This document shows positions 1 through 10,928 of a stretch of 64,000 nucleotides of DNA, one piece after another. A program made the translations under genes and the position numbers. Source of the DNA: Mytilinidion resinicola (Eukaryota > Ascomycota > Dothideomycetes > Mytilinidiales > Mytilinidiaceae). How positions within the stretch are numbered: the first letter of the stretch is position 1; each line of letters begins with the position of its first letter. Under the pieces are notes generated by a model, which was not told the origin of the DNA, made no database searches, and saw nothing but the letters and a program-made list of their open reading frames with translations. Location of the stretch: assembly GCF_010093595.1 (NCBI RefSeq), contig NW_022985450.1, positions 517,534 to 581,533 on the forward strand, in the 5' to 3' direction.

Positions 1-141
1 GACGATGACGATCCGGACGCACCATTTCCGTTTGGGACGCCGAAGCCAGCGGCGTTGTATGGAGCTTTTGCTACTTTTGAGGAGGAAATTGGTAGTTTCG
101 ATAACCTGCATCCGACGATGCATGTAGACGACGAGAGATAG
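1..141 (+). CDS. 3' end of an unidentified gene (partial)
   Basis: An open frame runs from the window edge to a TAG at 139-141 and gives 46 codons. The peptide begins with four aspartates, then a Pro/Phe/Ala-rich stretch (PFPFGTPKPAALYGAF), and ends HVDDER. It looks like the acidic C-terminal tail of a larger protein. No domain is recognisable and the rest lies upstream of the window. Confidence 0.55.
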   Translation, partial: DDDDPDAPFPFGTPKPAALYGAFATFEEEIGSFDNLHPTMHVDDER

Positions 142-552
142 GTAATGTCAGTGGGTTATAGACGAGATAGTACAAGGTTTCAAATCTGTTACTGCGCTAC
201 GCTTTATCGGCGAGCATAGGAGATAGGCTCCTGGGTCTTATGTATATTGTTAGTGGTCTCGATATAGTAAGCTGCGGAGGAGCGGCGATCATCCTGCGGA
301 ATGCCGCATACCAGCTCCGCAGCGCTAGCCTATACATACCAAGGGAACCACGGTGGCCTGAACTATAGGTAAGACAAATGGTCTTCGGGCAATTGAAAGT
401 TGTAGGTGGTGTGATGACTCATCTATGATAATTTGTGTATAAAGATGGGATCTGCTCTTCCAGGAAATCGAACATATAGGAAATTTACCACCAACTTTTC
501 GTTTGCCGATCTCTGAAAATACAAGGACGACTTTCAGCTGGAAACTATTGAT
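142..552. other. Intergenic region
   Basis: This is the presumed terminator of the upstream gene and promoter of the serine hydrolase gene. Two GC-rich stretches around 275-325 (GCTGCGGAG ... CTCCGCAGC) can pair into an imperfect hairpin. Nothing else was seen. Confidence 0.4.
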
Positions 553-1821
553 ATGGATCCGCCTGCAAAACTTAATCTTGAAAAGGCGACTGCTAAAGGG
601 TCCAATGGAGTACCCGGTGTGGTCGTGGCGGTGGTGAATAAGGACAGTACAGCAGTCTACCCAGACCCCTGGTCGATGGAGGTGCTAAAATACATTACAG
701 GAGACTACATCTTCAAGAAGGCAGCCGGTTACCTTTCCGTGGAGGAAGACGCTGCTCCAATCCAATTCAACACCACTTTCAGCGTCGCGTCCCTCACCAA
801 GCTTATCACCACCATTGCCGCGCTCCAATGCGTAGAAAGAGGCCAGATCACGCTCGACGAGCCAACCGACAAGCTGCTGCCCGAACTTGATGCTTTGCCA
901 TTGATCGAACCAGCCGAAGATGACGAGCACCCGTTTAAGTTGAAAGCAGCCACGAGAAAGATTACTTTGAGGCATCTACTGACCCACGCGAGCGGCGTTT
1001 GCTACGACATCATGGACCCCTCCGTTATGGCCTGGCGCGCTTCGCGCGGGGAAGAATCGATGGCGGTGAAGCCGGATATCCTGAAGGCGTTCACTTTTCC
1101 GAGACTCTTCGAGGCCGGAGAGGGATGGTCTTACGGGACGTCAGTTGATTGGGCCGGATTCTTGGTCGGTAGGCTTAACAAGACCACACTCGAGGAGTAT
1201 TGCGACGAAAATATTTTCAAGCCTTTGGGAATGGATTCGACAACTTGGCGATTGGACAAGAAGCCGGCAGTGGCAGAGAGATTGATGCCGATATCTTTGA
1301 GAGCGCCAGACGGGAAACTGGTACCGGGGCCAACAAATTTCATATCAGAAAAGCCCCTGGTCGATGAGCTAGGAGGGTCTGGCTTACACACTTCAGTCCC
1401 GGACTACACTCGTGTTCTGGCAGATCTTCTGAAAGAGTCACCGGCTTTGTTGAAGAAAGAGACTGTCGACATGATGTTTACGCCCCAATTTGAAGTAGGG
1501 AGTAAGTCACATGAGGGGGAGTTCAAACAAGCGGGCTTCACAAGTCGTAGTCTCGTGGGTGGGACGGTCCACGAATGGATGCGACCGAAGCTAAATTGGG
1601 GACTTGGTGGTGTCGTAACAACTGAAGAGATCAAAACGGACGTCTACTACAAGCCGAAAGGAACGTTATGTTGGAGTGGGATGCCGAATTTAGTCTGGGC
1701 GATCAATAGGGAATTAGGACTTGCATGGGTATATGCTACGCAGATTCTGCCCCAGGACGACGATTTCAGTCTGAACTTGGTCAAGCAGTTTGAAACCGAG
1801 GTATGGAAGATGAAGCCATGA
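553..1821 (+). CDS. Beta-lactamase-fold serine hydrolase (class C / LovD-like)
   Basis: A single-exon gene of 422 aa. The serine beta-lactamase/transpeptidase signature SxxK is at S80-L-T-K83 inside FSVASLTKLITT. The second motif tyrosine is at Y194 in WSYGTS. The conserved glycine-rich C-terminal block (NWGLGG near 352, then CWSGMPNLVWAI) is present. Family members are esterases, acyltransferases such as LovD, or D-aminopeptidases; the substrate cannot be read from sequence. Length fits the family (about 380-430 aa). There is no signal peptide, so it is probably cytosolic. The ATG follows an AT-rich leader and is the first in frame. No pathway genes flank it, so a role in secondary metabolism is not supported here. 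Confidence 0.9.
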   Translation: MDPPAKLNLEKATAKGSNGVPGVVVAVVNKDSTAVYPDPWSMEVLKYITGDYIFKKAAGYLSVEEDAAPIQFNTTFSVASLTKLITTIAALQCVERGQITLDEPTDKLLPELDALPLIEPAEDDEHPFKLKAATRKITLRHLLTHASGVCYDIMDPSVMAWRASRGEESMAVKPDILKAFTFPRLFEAGEGWSYGTSVDWAGFLVGRLNKTTLEEYCDENIFKPLGMDSTTWRLDKKPAVAERLMPISLRAPDGKLVPGPTNFISEKPLVDELGGSGLHTSVPDYTRVLADLLKESPALLKKETVDMMFTPQFEVGSKSHEGEFKQAGFTSRSLVGGTVHEWMRPKLNWGLGGVVTTEEIKTDVYYKPKGTLCWSGMPNLVWAINRELGLAWVYATQILPQDDDFSLNLVKQFETEVWKMKP

Positions 1822-2205
1822 CGGCCCACGGCAAAACCTAACTCCAAGAGGGGTGAACGAGATCAGGTGGCGCCAAAGAAGAAAGCTGTGTACTTCTTCA
1901 CTCGGGGCGTGTATGGACTATAGAACACTTGAGCATCAAATAGACTTTGTGGACAGGGCTTTGTCGAAAGCTGTGTAACTTTCAATACTTCTAGAGAAGG
2001 CTCAGACGAACCTAACAGTCTACAGCACGTAAGTCGGCCCGTGGAATCAATGACGCAGGTGCATGTGCTTGCTCCGGTGAATGTAGGATAGGAAACGGAA
2101 ATGGCTAAAGATCACCTTTATTTACCTCTGAGTGTGCGCGTCTACAAACCAACCACATATCCGAGCTTAGTCCACTACAGGCTTCCAAACTCAAGTCCTC
2201 TGATC
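1822..2205. other. Intergenic region before the first BTB gene
   Basis: No open frame or repeat was recognised; it presumably holds the hydrolase terminator and the BTB promoter. Confidence 0.35.
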
Positions 2206-3299
2206 ATGGCGGCTAAGGGTAGCGAAACCCTTGAAGGTTTCCGAAAGGGTGGCCGCAGGTATATCTAGATATCTTTCGCATGAACGTAGAAGGCGCGCTG
2301 ACACTACCAGGTTATACATCTCCGAACACTACTCCGACCTCACGATCGTTTGCAGGAATGGTATCTACAAGATTCAAAAGGCGGTGATCTGTCCGCGGTC
2401 GGCCTTCTTTGCGACGGCATTGCGTGGTCTGGGCCGGGTAGATGGAATACAGCACTAGGGCATATGTCTACACACATGGGTATACCACTGTCCGAGCGTA
2501 GCTTTTGGTTGCCAGAAACCACTCTAGGAGTGGCACGGTTGGATGAAAGTCGACCAAGAGCCTTTTTCAGCCAGCAGCTTGAGCCGCACCGCTTGAAGTT
2601 CTATATCCCTTCGAGGTTGCTGGAGGTCCCCAGGTCCTTGGAAGCACCCCAAGCAGTAGTAAAAGCTGTGCAAAGACGTCTAGCAATAGAGTGTGGAAGC
2701 GAGTAGAGGCGACCAGCAGAGATGCGGAGGGCTAACCTCGGATTAGGAAACGGAAGAAGTGGAGATCGATCTCTCTATCGAGGATCCTAAGATGGTGGAG
2801 AGGATGATCTGCTTCTTCTATAACCTAGATTACCTCCCTAAATCGCCCAATAGCCCCCTCCAAAAGTACTCAAGTCAAAAGAAAGAATACCTCTCAGGAA
2901 TGTGTCCGTGTCTCATCTCTCGAAGAACGTGACATTGACCTGGGCTGGGCGCGTGGAACCTTCTGTATTAACCATATCACTGAGAACGTTCTCAAGATCC
3001 ACGCTTTGATGTATGCGATGGGCGATAAGTACGGATGCTCGGATCTCAAGATCACTGCCAGAGCCAAGTTCGAAGCGTTCCTGGAGTGCTCCTCCTCAGG
3101 CTGCTCAGGGTTGGTTGATGTTATCCCGGTTGTCTTTGGAACGACGCCCGATTCCGACCTGGCCCTACGAGATCTTATTGTCGAAGAAATCGTGAGCAAA
3201 GACTACCTCACATTCGACATCGTTGAAGACGTCGTGGGAAAGACCGATGGTTTCCCGTATGCGATATTGAAGGCTATGAATCTGCGTCAATCTAAATAA
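2206..3299 (+). pseudogene. BTB/POZ protein, copy 1, probably broken
   Basis: This is a tandem paralogue of the BTB gene at 4168. Exons align well: 2206-2258 (ATG, MAAKGSETLEGF...), 2311-2437 (HYSDLTIVCRNG, AVICPRSAFFATAL) and 2747 onward (EIDLSIEDPKMVERMI, FFYNLDYLP). The intron boundaries match those of copy 2 in phase. The third exon then runs into TGA at about 2930. The conserved C-terminal part (MYAMGDKYG ... TDGFPYAILKAM, to TAA at 3297-3299) continues in the +1 frame, so a one-base shift lies at about 2860-2900. A 32-bp GT...AG stretch there is too short for a normal intron. Intron 2 is 309 bp, against 59 bp in copy 2, because of an inserted element. BTB domains mediate dimerisation or Cul3 binding; no effector domain is visible. 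Confidence 0.7.
2465..2676. mobile_element. MITE-like element (family 1) inside BTB intron 2
   Basis: Imperfect terminal inverted repeats are seen: the left arm is at 2465-2496 (TATACCACTGTCCGAGC) and the right arm at 2643-2676 (GCACCCCAAGCAGTAGTA). The interior carries no transposase. The size (about 210 bp) accounts for most of the extra length of this intron relative to copy 2. Confidence 0.65.
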
Positions 3300-4167
3300 G
3301 TGGGCACTATCAAAGTGGAGCTTAGAGAAAGGAGAAACTTTAAAGAATCATTATATATGATTTTGAATTCCCACTGTTCGACGACTCTCATTAACTCTGG
3401 CTACTAGTATTGAGCTTTTGGGATGACGTCGACAATTCCAACCCCCGGCAATAGGTAGAGAGGGAAGTCTGACGACGCGACACGCAAAACAGGAGAGCGT
3501 TTTTGGTTACGAGGCAAAGGAAAAGGGTATTTCTGGGTAATCTTCAGGGAAAGTCATAGAAACCAAGGCCATGGGAAAATAATGCTGTAAGAGAAGCCGA
3601 GCAAACTGGGAAAGGAGCGAGCGAAATTTGTTGGAGTTGAAGACCCCACAATCTGATAGATCGACCCGAAACAAGGTACAAGACAAGCTGTGAGGCAAAC
3701 CATGGTGAATGTACGGAACAAGCCACCTTGTAAGATATATTAGCTTCAATCAAGCCCTACATGAAAGGATACCCGGTTCCTTCCAATTTCAGCTAAGTTG
3801 ATATATGTGTTTTCCTTTTCGTGGATACTTCCTTCTGATTTCTATAGTAATCCTCTCCACGTCACTTAGCAGCCTCTTCAAATGCATCACCTAACTCAAG
3901 ACCAATCTCTAAGGTGTCTAGTCGACCGGCTGTAGTGATGTTGTTACTACTCTTTGTCAGTCGAACCTTGGCGTAAATGTAGGCGAACGTGTCTGCTTCG
4001 GCGAGTGAATGTAATCAATCTGACGGAATTGGCTAGAGCACACCCGTATAAATACCTACTTCGCCTTGCACGTTGGCTCGAATCGCCGCTTTGTAAGCAC
4101 AACACTTCAACACCACCGTGTCACCAAAACCACTTTCCTACCCGAGCCTTTACGTGCTGGCCCAGTC
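3300..4167. other. Intergenic region between tandem BTB copies
   Basis: No gene was recognised. Around 3690-3730 a stretch reading GAGGCAAACCATGGTGAATG then TACGG resembles a degraded family-1 right end, but the match is weak. The promoter of the downstream BTB gene lies at the 3' end. Confidence 0.35.
4047..4054 (+). promoter_or_regulatory. TATA box of BTB copy 2
   Basis: TATAAATA lies 114 bp upstream of the ATG at 4168, a usual distance for a fungal core promoter. Confidence 0.5.
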
Positions 4168-5177
4168 ATGGCTACCGACAGTTTTGAAGGCGTCTGCAAC
4201 GGACCCCGCAAGTAAGTTGAAGAAGCTATGCATCTTAGAACCTAAGGCTTATGATCGTGCAGGCTGTACAAGTCAGATCTCTTCTCCGATCTGACTATCA
4301 TTTGCGGAAGCAATCCCTCCCCAGTCCACCAAGCGGTGATCTGCCCTCGGTCGGACTACTTCGCAGCAGCGTTGCGTTTTCCGGGCAAGGTTCGTAAAAG
4401 AATGAAACAAGCTTTTGAAAGGTACAACATATAACTGACCTTGCGTAGGAAGCAGAGGAAGGAAAGATTGATCTTTCCGTCGAGGATCCCGAGATGGTGG
4501 AGAGAATGATCTACTACTTCTACCATCTTGACTATCTTCCCACGTCATACAACCGTCGGCCAAATCAGTCCGGCAAGAAGAATGATCGCATGGACAACGC
4601 GCCCGGGAATTGCCCCTGCATTTCGACTTTCGGGGAATACACTGTCTTTAGGGGCAAGGCGTCTCATAACTACTGCACCAACCCGGGGCTTAGAGGAGTT
4701 CTCGAGATTCATGCCCAGATGTACGCAATGGCCGACAAGTACCAGATCTCAGAGATGAAAGACCTTGCCAAGGCTAAGTTCGAAGCGGCGATGAGGTTCC
4801 ATGGAGGATACAAGCTGCTACCCCACGTGGTTCCGATCGTCTTTACCACGACTCCTGACTCAGACGCGCAGCTCCGAAACTTGGTTGCTAGAGCAATCGC
4901 GCTCGACAACCTCCTCAGGTTGAAATCGTTCAGGGGCGCTGTGGAGAAAATCGACGGCCTGTCGCTCGCGGTTCTGAAAGCCGAACATCCAGATCATTTC
5001 GATGAAGCGGCTATTACCAAGTCAAAGAAACGTGGGTCTCGTGAGAGCTCCCAACGGCCGTCGGTTTGCTGTTCCAGGACCCTCTTCGGCAATCAAAACT
5101 CGGACGAGGAGAGTACCGACGAGGATATACCAGGTAGTATTTGGCGAAAAGAAAGGAGGGTTCCAAAGATTGCTTAG
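4168..5177 (+). CDS. BTB/POZ domain protein, copy 2
   Basis: Three exons: 4168-4211, 4263-4389 and 4449-5177, 299 aa, all GT...AG. The BTB core spans about residues 16-120: FSDLTIICGS, then VHQAVICPRSDYFAAAL, then IDLSVEDPEMVERMI and YYFYHLDYLP. This Dothideomycete-type BTB is followed by a low-complexity linker, a helical block (MYAMADKYQISEMKDLAKAKFEAA), VPIVFTTTPDSDAQLRNLV, and a basic/Ser-rich tail. The C-terminal half is the usual companion of this BTB subfamily. Its role is unknown; substrate-adaptor or dimerisation roles are typical of BTB proteins. It is the intact member of a tandem pair with the gene at 2206. The tail beyond about residue 235 (KSKKRGSRESS) has no match in copy 1. 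Confidence 0.88.
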
Positions 5178-7568
5178 CCTTTACATGAGCGAGAAGGAGA
5201 CAAGTCAACTCATGACTTTGAATAAAGATTTTCTCCTTTCGCCTTTACCTTATTTCAGTGCCTCTCCATAAGTTCCTGTATTCTTACTCGCCACTGTTAG
5301 ACGTGCTCTAACCTTTATGAGATATTCAACCTGAACATAAGAAATGAGAGGGGGCTTAGATTTGACAGTGAAAAAGTTTGGTCATGTCGCTCGACGTGTT
5401 CATCAACGCGGTATTCTGCTGTGAGGAGTCGCATGTTAGAGAGCGTGATTTGGCGTCATGGATATGTACCCTGAAATAGCATCAGTACCAATCTTCAACT
5501 CATCGATCCTCTCTTTACGATTTCTGGTCCCATTTTTATCTTACCCACATGCCCCTCATGCCATACCCCACCCCGATTGAAACCCGAATTAGAAACAACT
5601 CCTCCCGCTCTCGACGGTACGCTTCTTCCTCAAACCACGGGATAGAGCGTCACAGGCTACGCTGCCGCGCTCCACATGTCATATGTCACGTCCGGCATCG
5701 ATCGCGTCGCTCGTGGGAGCTATGAATAGGTCCAAAGTTGATGGCGCGGTAGGTAGGCATGATGAGTTCCATGGTTTGACCTAGGAGCTACTCGGAGAAC
5801 GGAGATGAAGAGATGGCCGACATAGCTTGGCTGACTGTTCCCCGAATTACCCTCTCTTGCGCTGACAGTCCCCGATTTCCCAACGCAGGCTCAAATTCGC
5901 AACCCATCACATGATCTCGCCGCTCATCTCCCTCACAAGGTCGAGTTATGCCCTTCCCTCTCTTTTCAACCCTCGGTACATACCCCGCTGCTGGGCGCCT
6001 AACACACCCTTGTGCCTCTCATCGCGAATACCCGAGAACTGTCTTGAAACTAGACAAATCTCGCACGTGCCCTGACAGCTCAACATCCAGGGCAGTGCAT
6101 ACCACCTCCCACCCCGACAGCGCCGACTTCAGGCCACGAGATGCTGGCAGCCTGCCTACGTACATCATTACGCCTCACCGTCCGCCTGAATGGGCCACGA
6201 TCGAAAACCCTGATCACAGCGGACCGGTCGAGACGTGGCGCCGTCGCGCGCAGGGGTCTCAGACCGTCGCGGGATGCGTTGGGCGCCACCGTGATGGTGG
6301 GTGGGCTTTGGGTGGAGGCGAACCCTGGATCGAATTAAAGTTAGAGGAAGTGGGGCGGGTGTGTTTCAGGATTTGCGGTGACCCCTGGCGGGTGTGGAGG
6401 GGAGGATGGGTCCCTAGAGTCCGTGGTTCGGCGCGGTCGGCACACGCAAGCTAAATCGTCGCGTGGCAGCGGGAGAAGGTTGCTTATGCTTAGATAGGTA
6501 GGTACGTATGTAGATGTAGGGACAGCGATGTTAGAGTCGGCTGGACTTTCTGTGCTATGCGGCGAATCGGGTTGCTAGACTAACGAATGTGAGAGTTGAT
6601 TGGACACACTGGCTTTTGTCGCGGACTAGAACGGATAAGCAGCGAGTCAGATTCTTCCCACCGTTATCAGTTGTGGAGAAGGTATGTATGTTGTTGTTGC
6701 TGGGAGTGGCTGAGTTGCCGGCGTTGGGGTGGAGGATCTGAATGCAGGTTAGGGTCGTTGTGCTACGTCATTTGGGACCGTTCGTCATTCTTTCTCTGGG
6801 GTATGGATTTTTAATGGTGATGGTATTCAGGGGAATGGATTTGCCAGTTTTGGTCGATCGCGTCCAGTTTACCAGGGACGGGCGGACCGTGATCTCACGT
6901 CAGCGCTTTGCGGACTGGGTTTCTGGGTGCTGGGTGGGGATCGTCATCTCAACCCTGGAACCATCACAAGTTAAAGTCACACTTACTCGAATGACATACT
7001 GGTACAGGAATATAATGCAAGTCTCCAAAAGGGTCATATTCAAATCCGAATAAGACCGGTCGCTGAGGTGACACGTACTCGGTTCTTGCTCATTCAAAAT
7101 GACAATCTTGCATCTCATTCAGACCTTTGAAAAGGTTAGACACCATCGACAGTGGTGAGAGGAGGACCAATATATAGATTTGGTGTTTTGAAGATACCGC
7201 AGTATCGTCCCATGTAGCGACAGGAATCAGATGTGGTATCATACATTTCCGAAGGCAGACGCCGCCCAGTGCTTTTCGAGCGACTCCATTCCAATCCCGC
7301 GCATCGGTATCATATCAAATCATAATCGACGTACCTGCCATCGACCTCGTACGCTTTCGCAAGTAATAACAGAAATCGAACCAGCGCCGCGGCTCGCACG
7401 ACGCTCGGTGAACCAGTTGCCCCGTCTCAGTTACACATCCATAGATCATTTTATCGCTCAAATGCTACCCCACCGCGAGAGGGATGCTTGATTGCCTGGA
7501 CGTTGCGCACGGCGCTTAAACCAGCTATTTGTGAAATGGATGCATCTGACGGTCGTAATTGGGTTCAT
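5178..7568. other. Long gene-poor interval
   Basis: There is about 2.4 kb with no convincing gene. Open frames here, the longest about 168 codons at 5948-6454, overlap others on the opposite strand, lack fungal codon character and show no domain. The interval presumably holds the 3' ends of two convergent BTB genes and spacer DNA. Confidence 0.4.
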
Positions 7569-9026
7569 TCATGATGAGGAGTACACGGGCAGGCCACAGG
7601 CCACCCGATACAGCTCCCATGCCAAGCCCGGCGTCTCCCTGACGACCCCTTCGACGTCCTTGCGTAGGTTGAGGGCGGGATTTGCGCGGAAGGTGGCAAT
7701 GACGAGATCGCGCAGCCCTCGGTCGGAGTCGACCGTGGTCTCGTAGACGTCGCCACAGGCGTCAGGGAACTCCGGTGAGGCGTGGTGGCCTGCGGCGAGG
7801 CTGGCGGCAAACTTGTGGGCGGCGAGCGACTTGAGGCCGAAGACACCGTATCTGCAGGGGCAAAGGGTTAGCGGTGCGTCTCTCGGGGGCGATTCAAGTG
7901 AATCAGGCGGTCTTGGGATCATCACGGCGCGACCCTGGTGCGATGTGCGATGCTGGCTGGGTTGCGGTTGGGAGAGGTCGGGGCGAGTGGTATGTGGCAT
8001 GCCGACGGCACGTCGTCAGCCCGCCGTTTCGTCTCGCAGCGCCGCAGGGGGGGCTTGAGTGCCGAGGACCATGCTCCAGCCACTACCCAGCAAAACGTCC
8101 CGCATTCTGCCCGTTGATAGGACCGGCAATGCAGCCGTTGGCGCTCCGCGCGTGACGGCGAAGATGAAAAAAAAGCGCGGGGTTCGTTGGCCGTCTGTCG
8201 CAGAGACATATGCGCGGCTGCAGGTGGCATCACGGGCCCGGACGACTTTTTCTTGCATGCAGGGGAAAGAAATGGTTGGACTCACTTTTCCGCAATGGCG
8301 TACACCTTTGCGTGCGTGATCAGGTGCGGCGCGTCATTGTCGACCGCCGGCTCTGTAGATGCGGTCTCGAAGAGGTCCTCTTCGTCCAGCTGATCCTGCA
8401 TTGGCGTGTCGGGCAGCTTCGCGTCGACGTTCTCGAAGTGGTCCGCTGGGGAATCCTCTGTGGGCGTGAGGGGAGGTGTAACCGTGTTTGCCGCCGCCGT
8501 TGCGAGTAGCGGATCTTCAAAGGTCGCCAAGCTGAGCCTTTTGCTGCGTCTGCGGACGATCCCAGCGGCCCTGCGAGGGCTAGTTGGCGATGCTGGCCGG
8601 CTTGACCGCTGCGACGCGCGGCGGGGCCTGAAGCTGTTGAGATAGTCGAGGTGGTAGAAATCTAAGGCCAGGCGTCAGCGACAGCTTCCAGTGGTGGTGA
8701 GTCTTGGTGAGAGCATGGAGGCGCATACAGTTTACCATGTGCTCGACGGCTTCGGGGTCATCCTCGCTTAGGTCGATTATACCCGTCTCAGCCTCTCGGA
8801 AGGGACTGCTGCATGCTCCGTCGAAGAACGAGGACCGCGAGCAGATGATGGCGCGGTGGACGGGGTAGCTTCTCATGCCGCAGGCGATTGTAAGGTCTGA
8901 GTACTTTCCGAATTCGAGGAGACTGGGAATGGAAATGAGCAATTGCTCGCGAATTGCTGGGGTGGCAGGCTGGGTGTCATACTTGGAGAGAGCCGTCATG
9001 AGCTCCAAAGTTGGTCGTTCTGACAT
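7569..9026 (-). CDS. BTB/POZ domain protein, third locus
   Basis: Three exons on the minus strand: 9026-8729, 8661-8286 and 7851-7569, 318 aa. Joins keep phase and restore the family block VNYFYHLDYL across intron 1. The BTB core is at about residues 35-110 (YSDLTIACG, VHRAIICSRSSFF, IDLSEDDPEAVEHM). A basic Ser/Arg-rich linker and an acidic segment follow. The C-terminal helical block is YGVFGLKSLAAHKFAASL, then VYETTVDSDRGLRDLVI. The 434-bp second intron is unusually long for this genome and could hide a small exon, but phase is preserved without one. The domain order matches the tandem BTB pair at 2-5 kb, so all probably share ancestry. Confidence 0.85.
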
Positions 9027-10928
9027 ATTAAATGATGTGAGAGTGGAGTATGGAAGTTGCGTGAGGGTAACTCTGGTCTTGAGTTGTACTCGGGGTGGGT
9101 GGTGGAGGATATATATTGCAGGGCCACGGCCGATTTACTTCAATCCTTCCCAACTGAATAGTACCAACAGAGGCTAACTGGTTACGTAGCGCAGATCGGT
9201 CGGTGTTTCAATGAGTAACGTGCTTGTCAGATCACGGAGGCCGAAGTGGTAGCTGGGGCCCAAAGGAGTCGCTGGTACGGCGAATAGCAGGTGGAGGATT
9301 TGGCGAGTTATGATCGGAGGTCTGAAGGCCGAACCCGCGAAAGAAGGGTGGAGCAGAGGGATGACAGGTAACGTTCCTTGGTACGAAAGATGGGGACCGA
9401 CGGCCTTTTGAGGTCTCCAGACTTCGCAGGGAGAAATTGTTCATTTTAGCCAACAGGGCAACTCCCACTTTTCCAACCCTTGCTGCAACCACCTACCCAT
9501 GTGCAGCCATCTGGCCATGTTTTGACGAGTCACACGGAAGAAGCAGCTGGCTCAAATGGCCCAGCTCACATGATTCTCGCGCAGTGGCGTGCAGACCGCG
9601 CCGTCTCCGTGGAAGCGACCGATTCGATGCCTCTGGTGGCTTTTGGGCTGCGGAAAACCGCTGCACCCCATCTCCGCCACCCTGTCAGTCGACGCCTTGT
9701 CTCCCAGCTGCTCTCCAACCGCAGTTGGTCGCCCCCCGATGCCCAATTGCCTCAACCAAGTTGAATTGACGCTGTCTGAGGCGGCACAGCGAGTGCGATT
9801 TTGGCGTCTCAGCCGCATGCCGCTGCCGGGCTCCTCGTCTAGATTTGTGGTGTAGGGCAGTCTAGATTGAGCGATGGAAGGCTCTGAGCACCATCATGCG
9901 CCTCTCCCCTTCGTGAATGGACAGTGTGTGTTGCGCGTCGTGCTCTTGGCGCTCGTTGCCACCCACCTCGGCGGCCTCTTGAGCAGCAAGCAAGCGTGCG
10001 ACTCAAAGTGGGGTGAGAGAAGCAGCATGGAAGCTGTCCTGGGGAAGGTTTACCCATCTGCTAACAACTAGAGCCCGCCACGGCAGTTCTGGACGAGTCG
10101 CGACGATCCCTCCCAGTTTCAACCAGATGCCACTGCAAAACACCACAAACTTCTACCGTCGTCGGCAGGCGTCAGGGCCGAGTTGCGATGTTGTTTCCCC
10201 ATGTCTTGCTGCGCGACCGTGGTACGCGCAGGCGGAGCCCTGTATGTGGCGCCATAGCCTGATGAGTCGTCCTGTGACACACGGGAGACGCCGAAGACAA
10301 GATATTTCAGATCCGATGCTGCCTCCGCAAAAGGAAGTCGACGCAGAGTCCAGTTCGCAGAAGCTGCCACAGTGATGCAAAGAAGACGCTTTAGGAATAA
10401 CCTAGTCGCTTGCTGGCAAGCACGGTCTACGTAGTCACGGGAGGCCTGATATTTGCGGAGTCCTGGAGAAAAAGTAGAATCCCGGCTCCGAAGACATTCA
10501 CGATTTCACCCACCGCGGATCTGACATGCAGCAAGAAATCCTGTGGTGTCCTGTGGTGTCCCGCGTAGGCTAAGCCGGGTTATGCTGCGGCGTCACCTGC
10601 TTGGAGAGTTGGCCGCTGAAACACCTCGCTGCCGCCTTGGTGTTGCGAAGGTTCCCCCGCCATCCATGTGTTTCTCAAGTGAATTTATAAAGCATCGAGC
10701 CGAATCCAGTATAGCGTGTGTGACAATGTAAGCAGTCCGCGGTGACGCCTGTCTGTCACAGAGCTCCCCACCACGCCTTCACGGCATCGCAGCTGAATCC
10801 GCCAAGCTCCAGCAACCACCCCTCTGCACCCCGCCAGCTTGTGCTTCTATCGCTGCACAGCTGCATGGAACAGGTTCTCTAGCGCTCCTCACCTTCTCTC
10901 TCTCAAACACCCCACCAACGCCACCTCG
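9027..10928. other. Bidirectional intergenic region
   Basis: About 1.9 kb separates two divergent genes. Open frames on both strands between 9430 and 10380 are mutually overlapping and featureless. A direct repeat CCTGTGGTGT occurs twice at about 10539-10560. No RNA gene was recognised. Confidence 0.4.
9109..9117 (-). promoter_or_regulatory. TATA-like element of the third BTB gene
   Basis: TATATATC on the minus strand lies about 85 bp upstream of the ATG at 9026. Confidence 0.4.

Noticed and set aside
2350..2706. 118-codon plus-strand frame across the first BTB gene
   Set aside because: It spans a BTB exon in the wrong frame and the inserted inverted-repeat element; chance frame.
5948..6454. 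168-codon frame in the long interval after the BTB pair
   Set aside because: No domain and a composition of spacer type; overlapping frames on the other strand are equally good.
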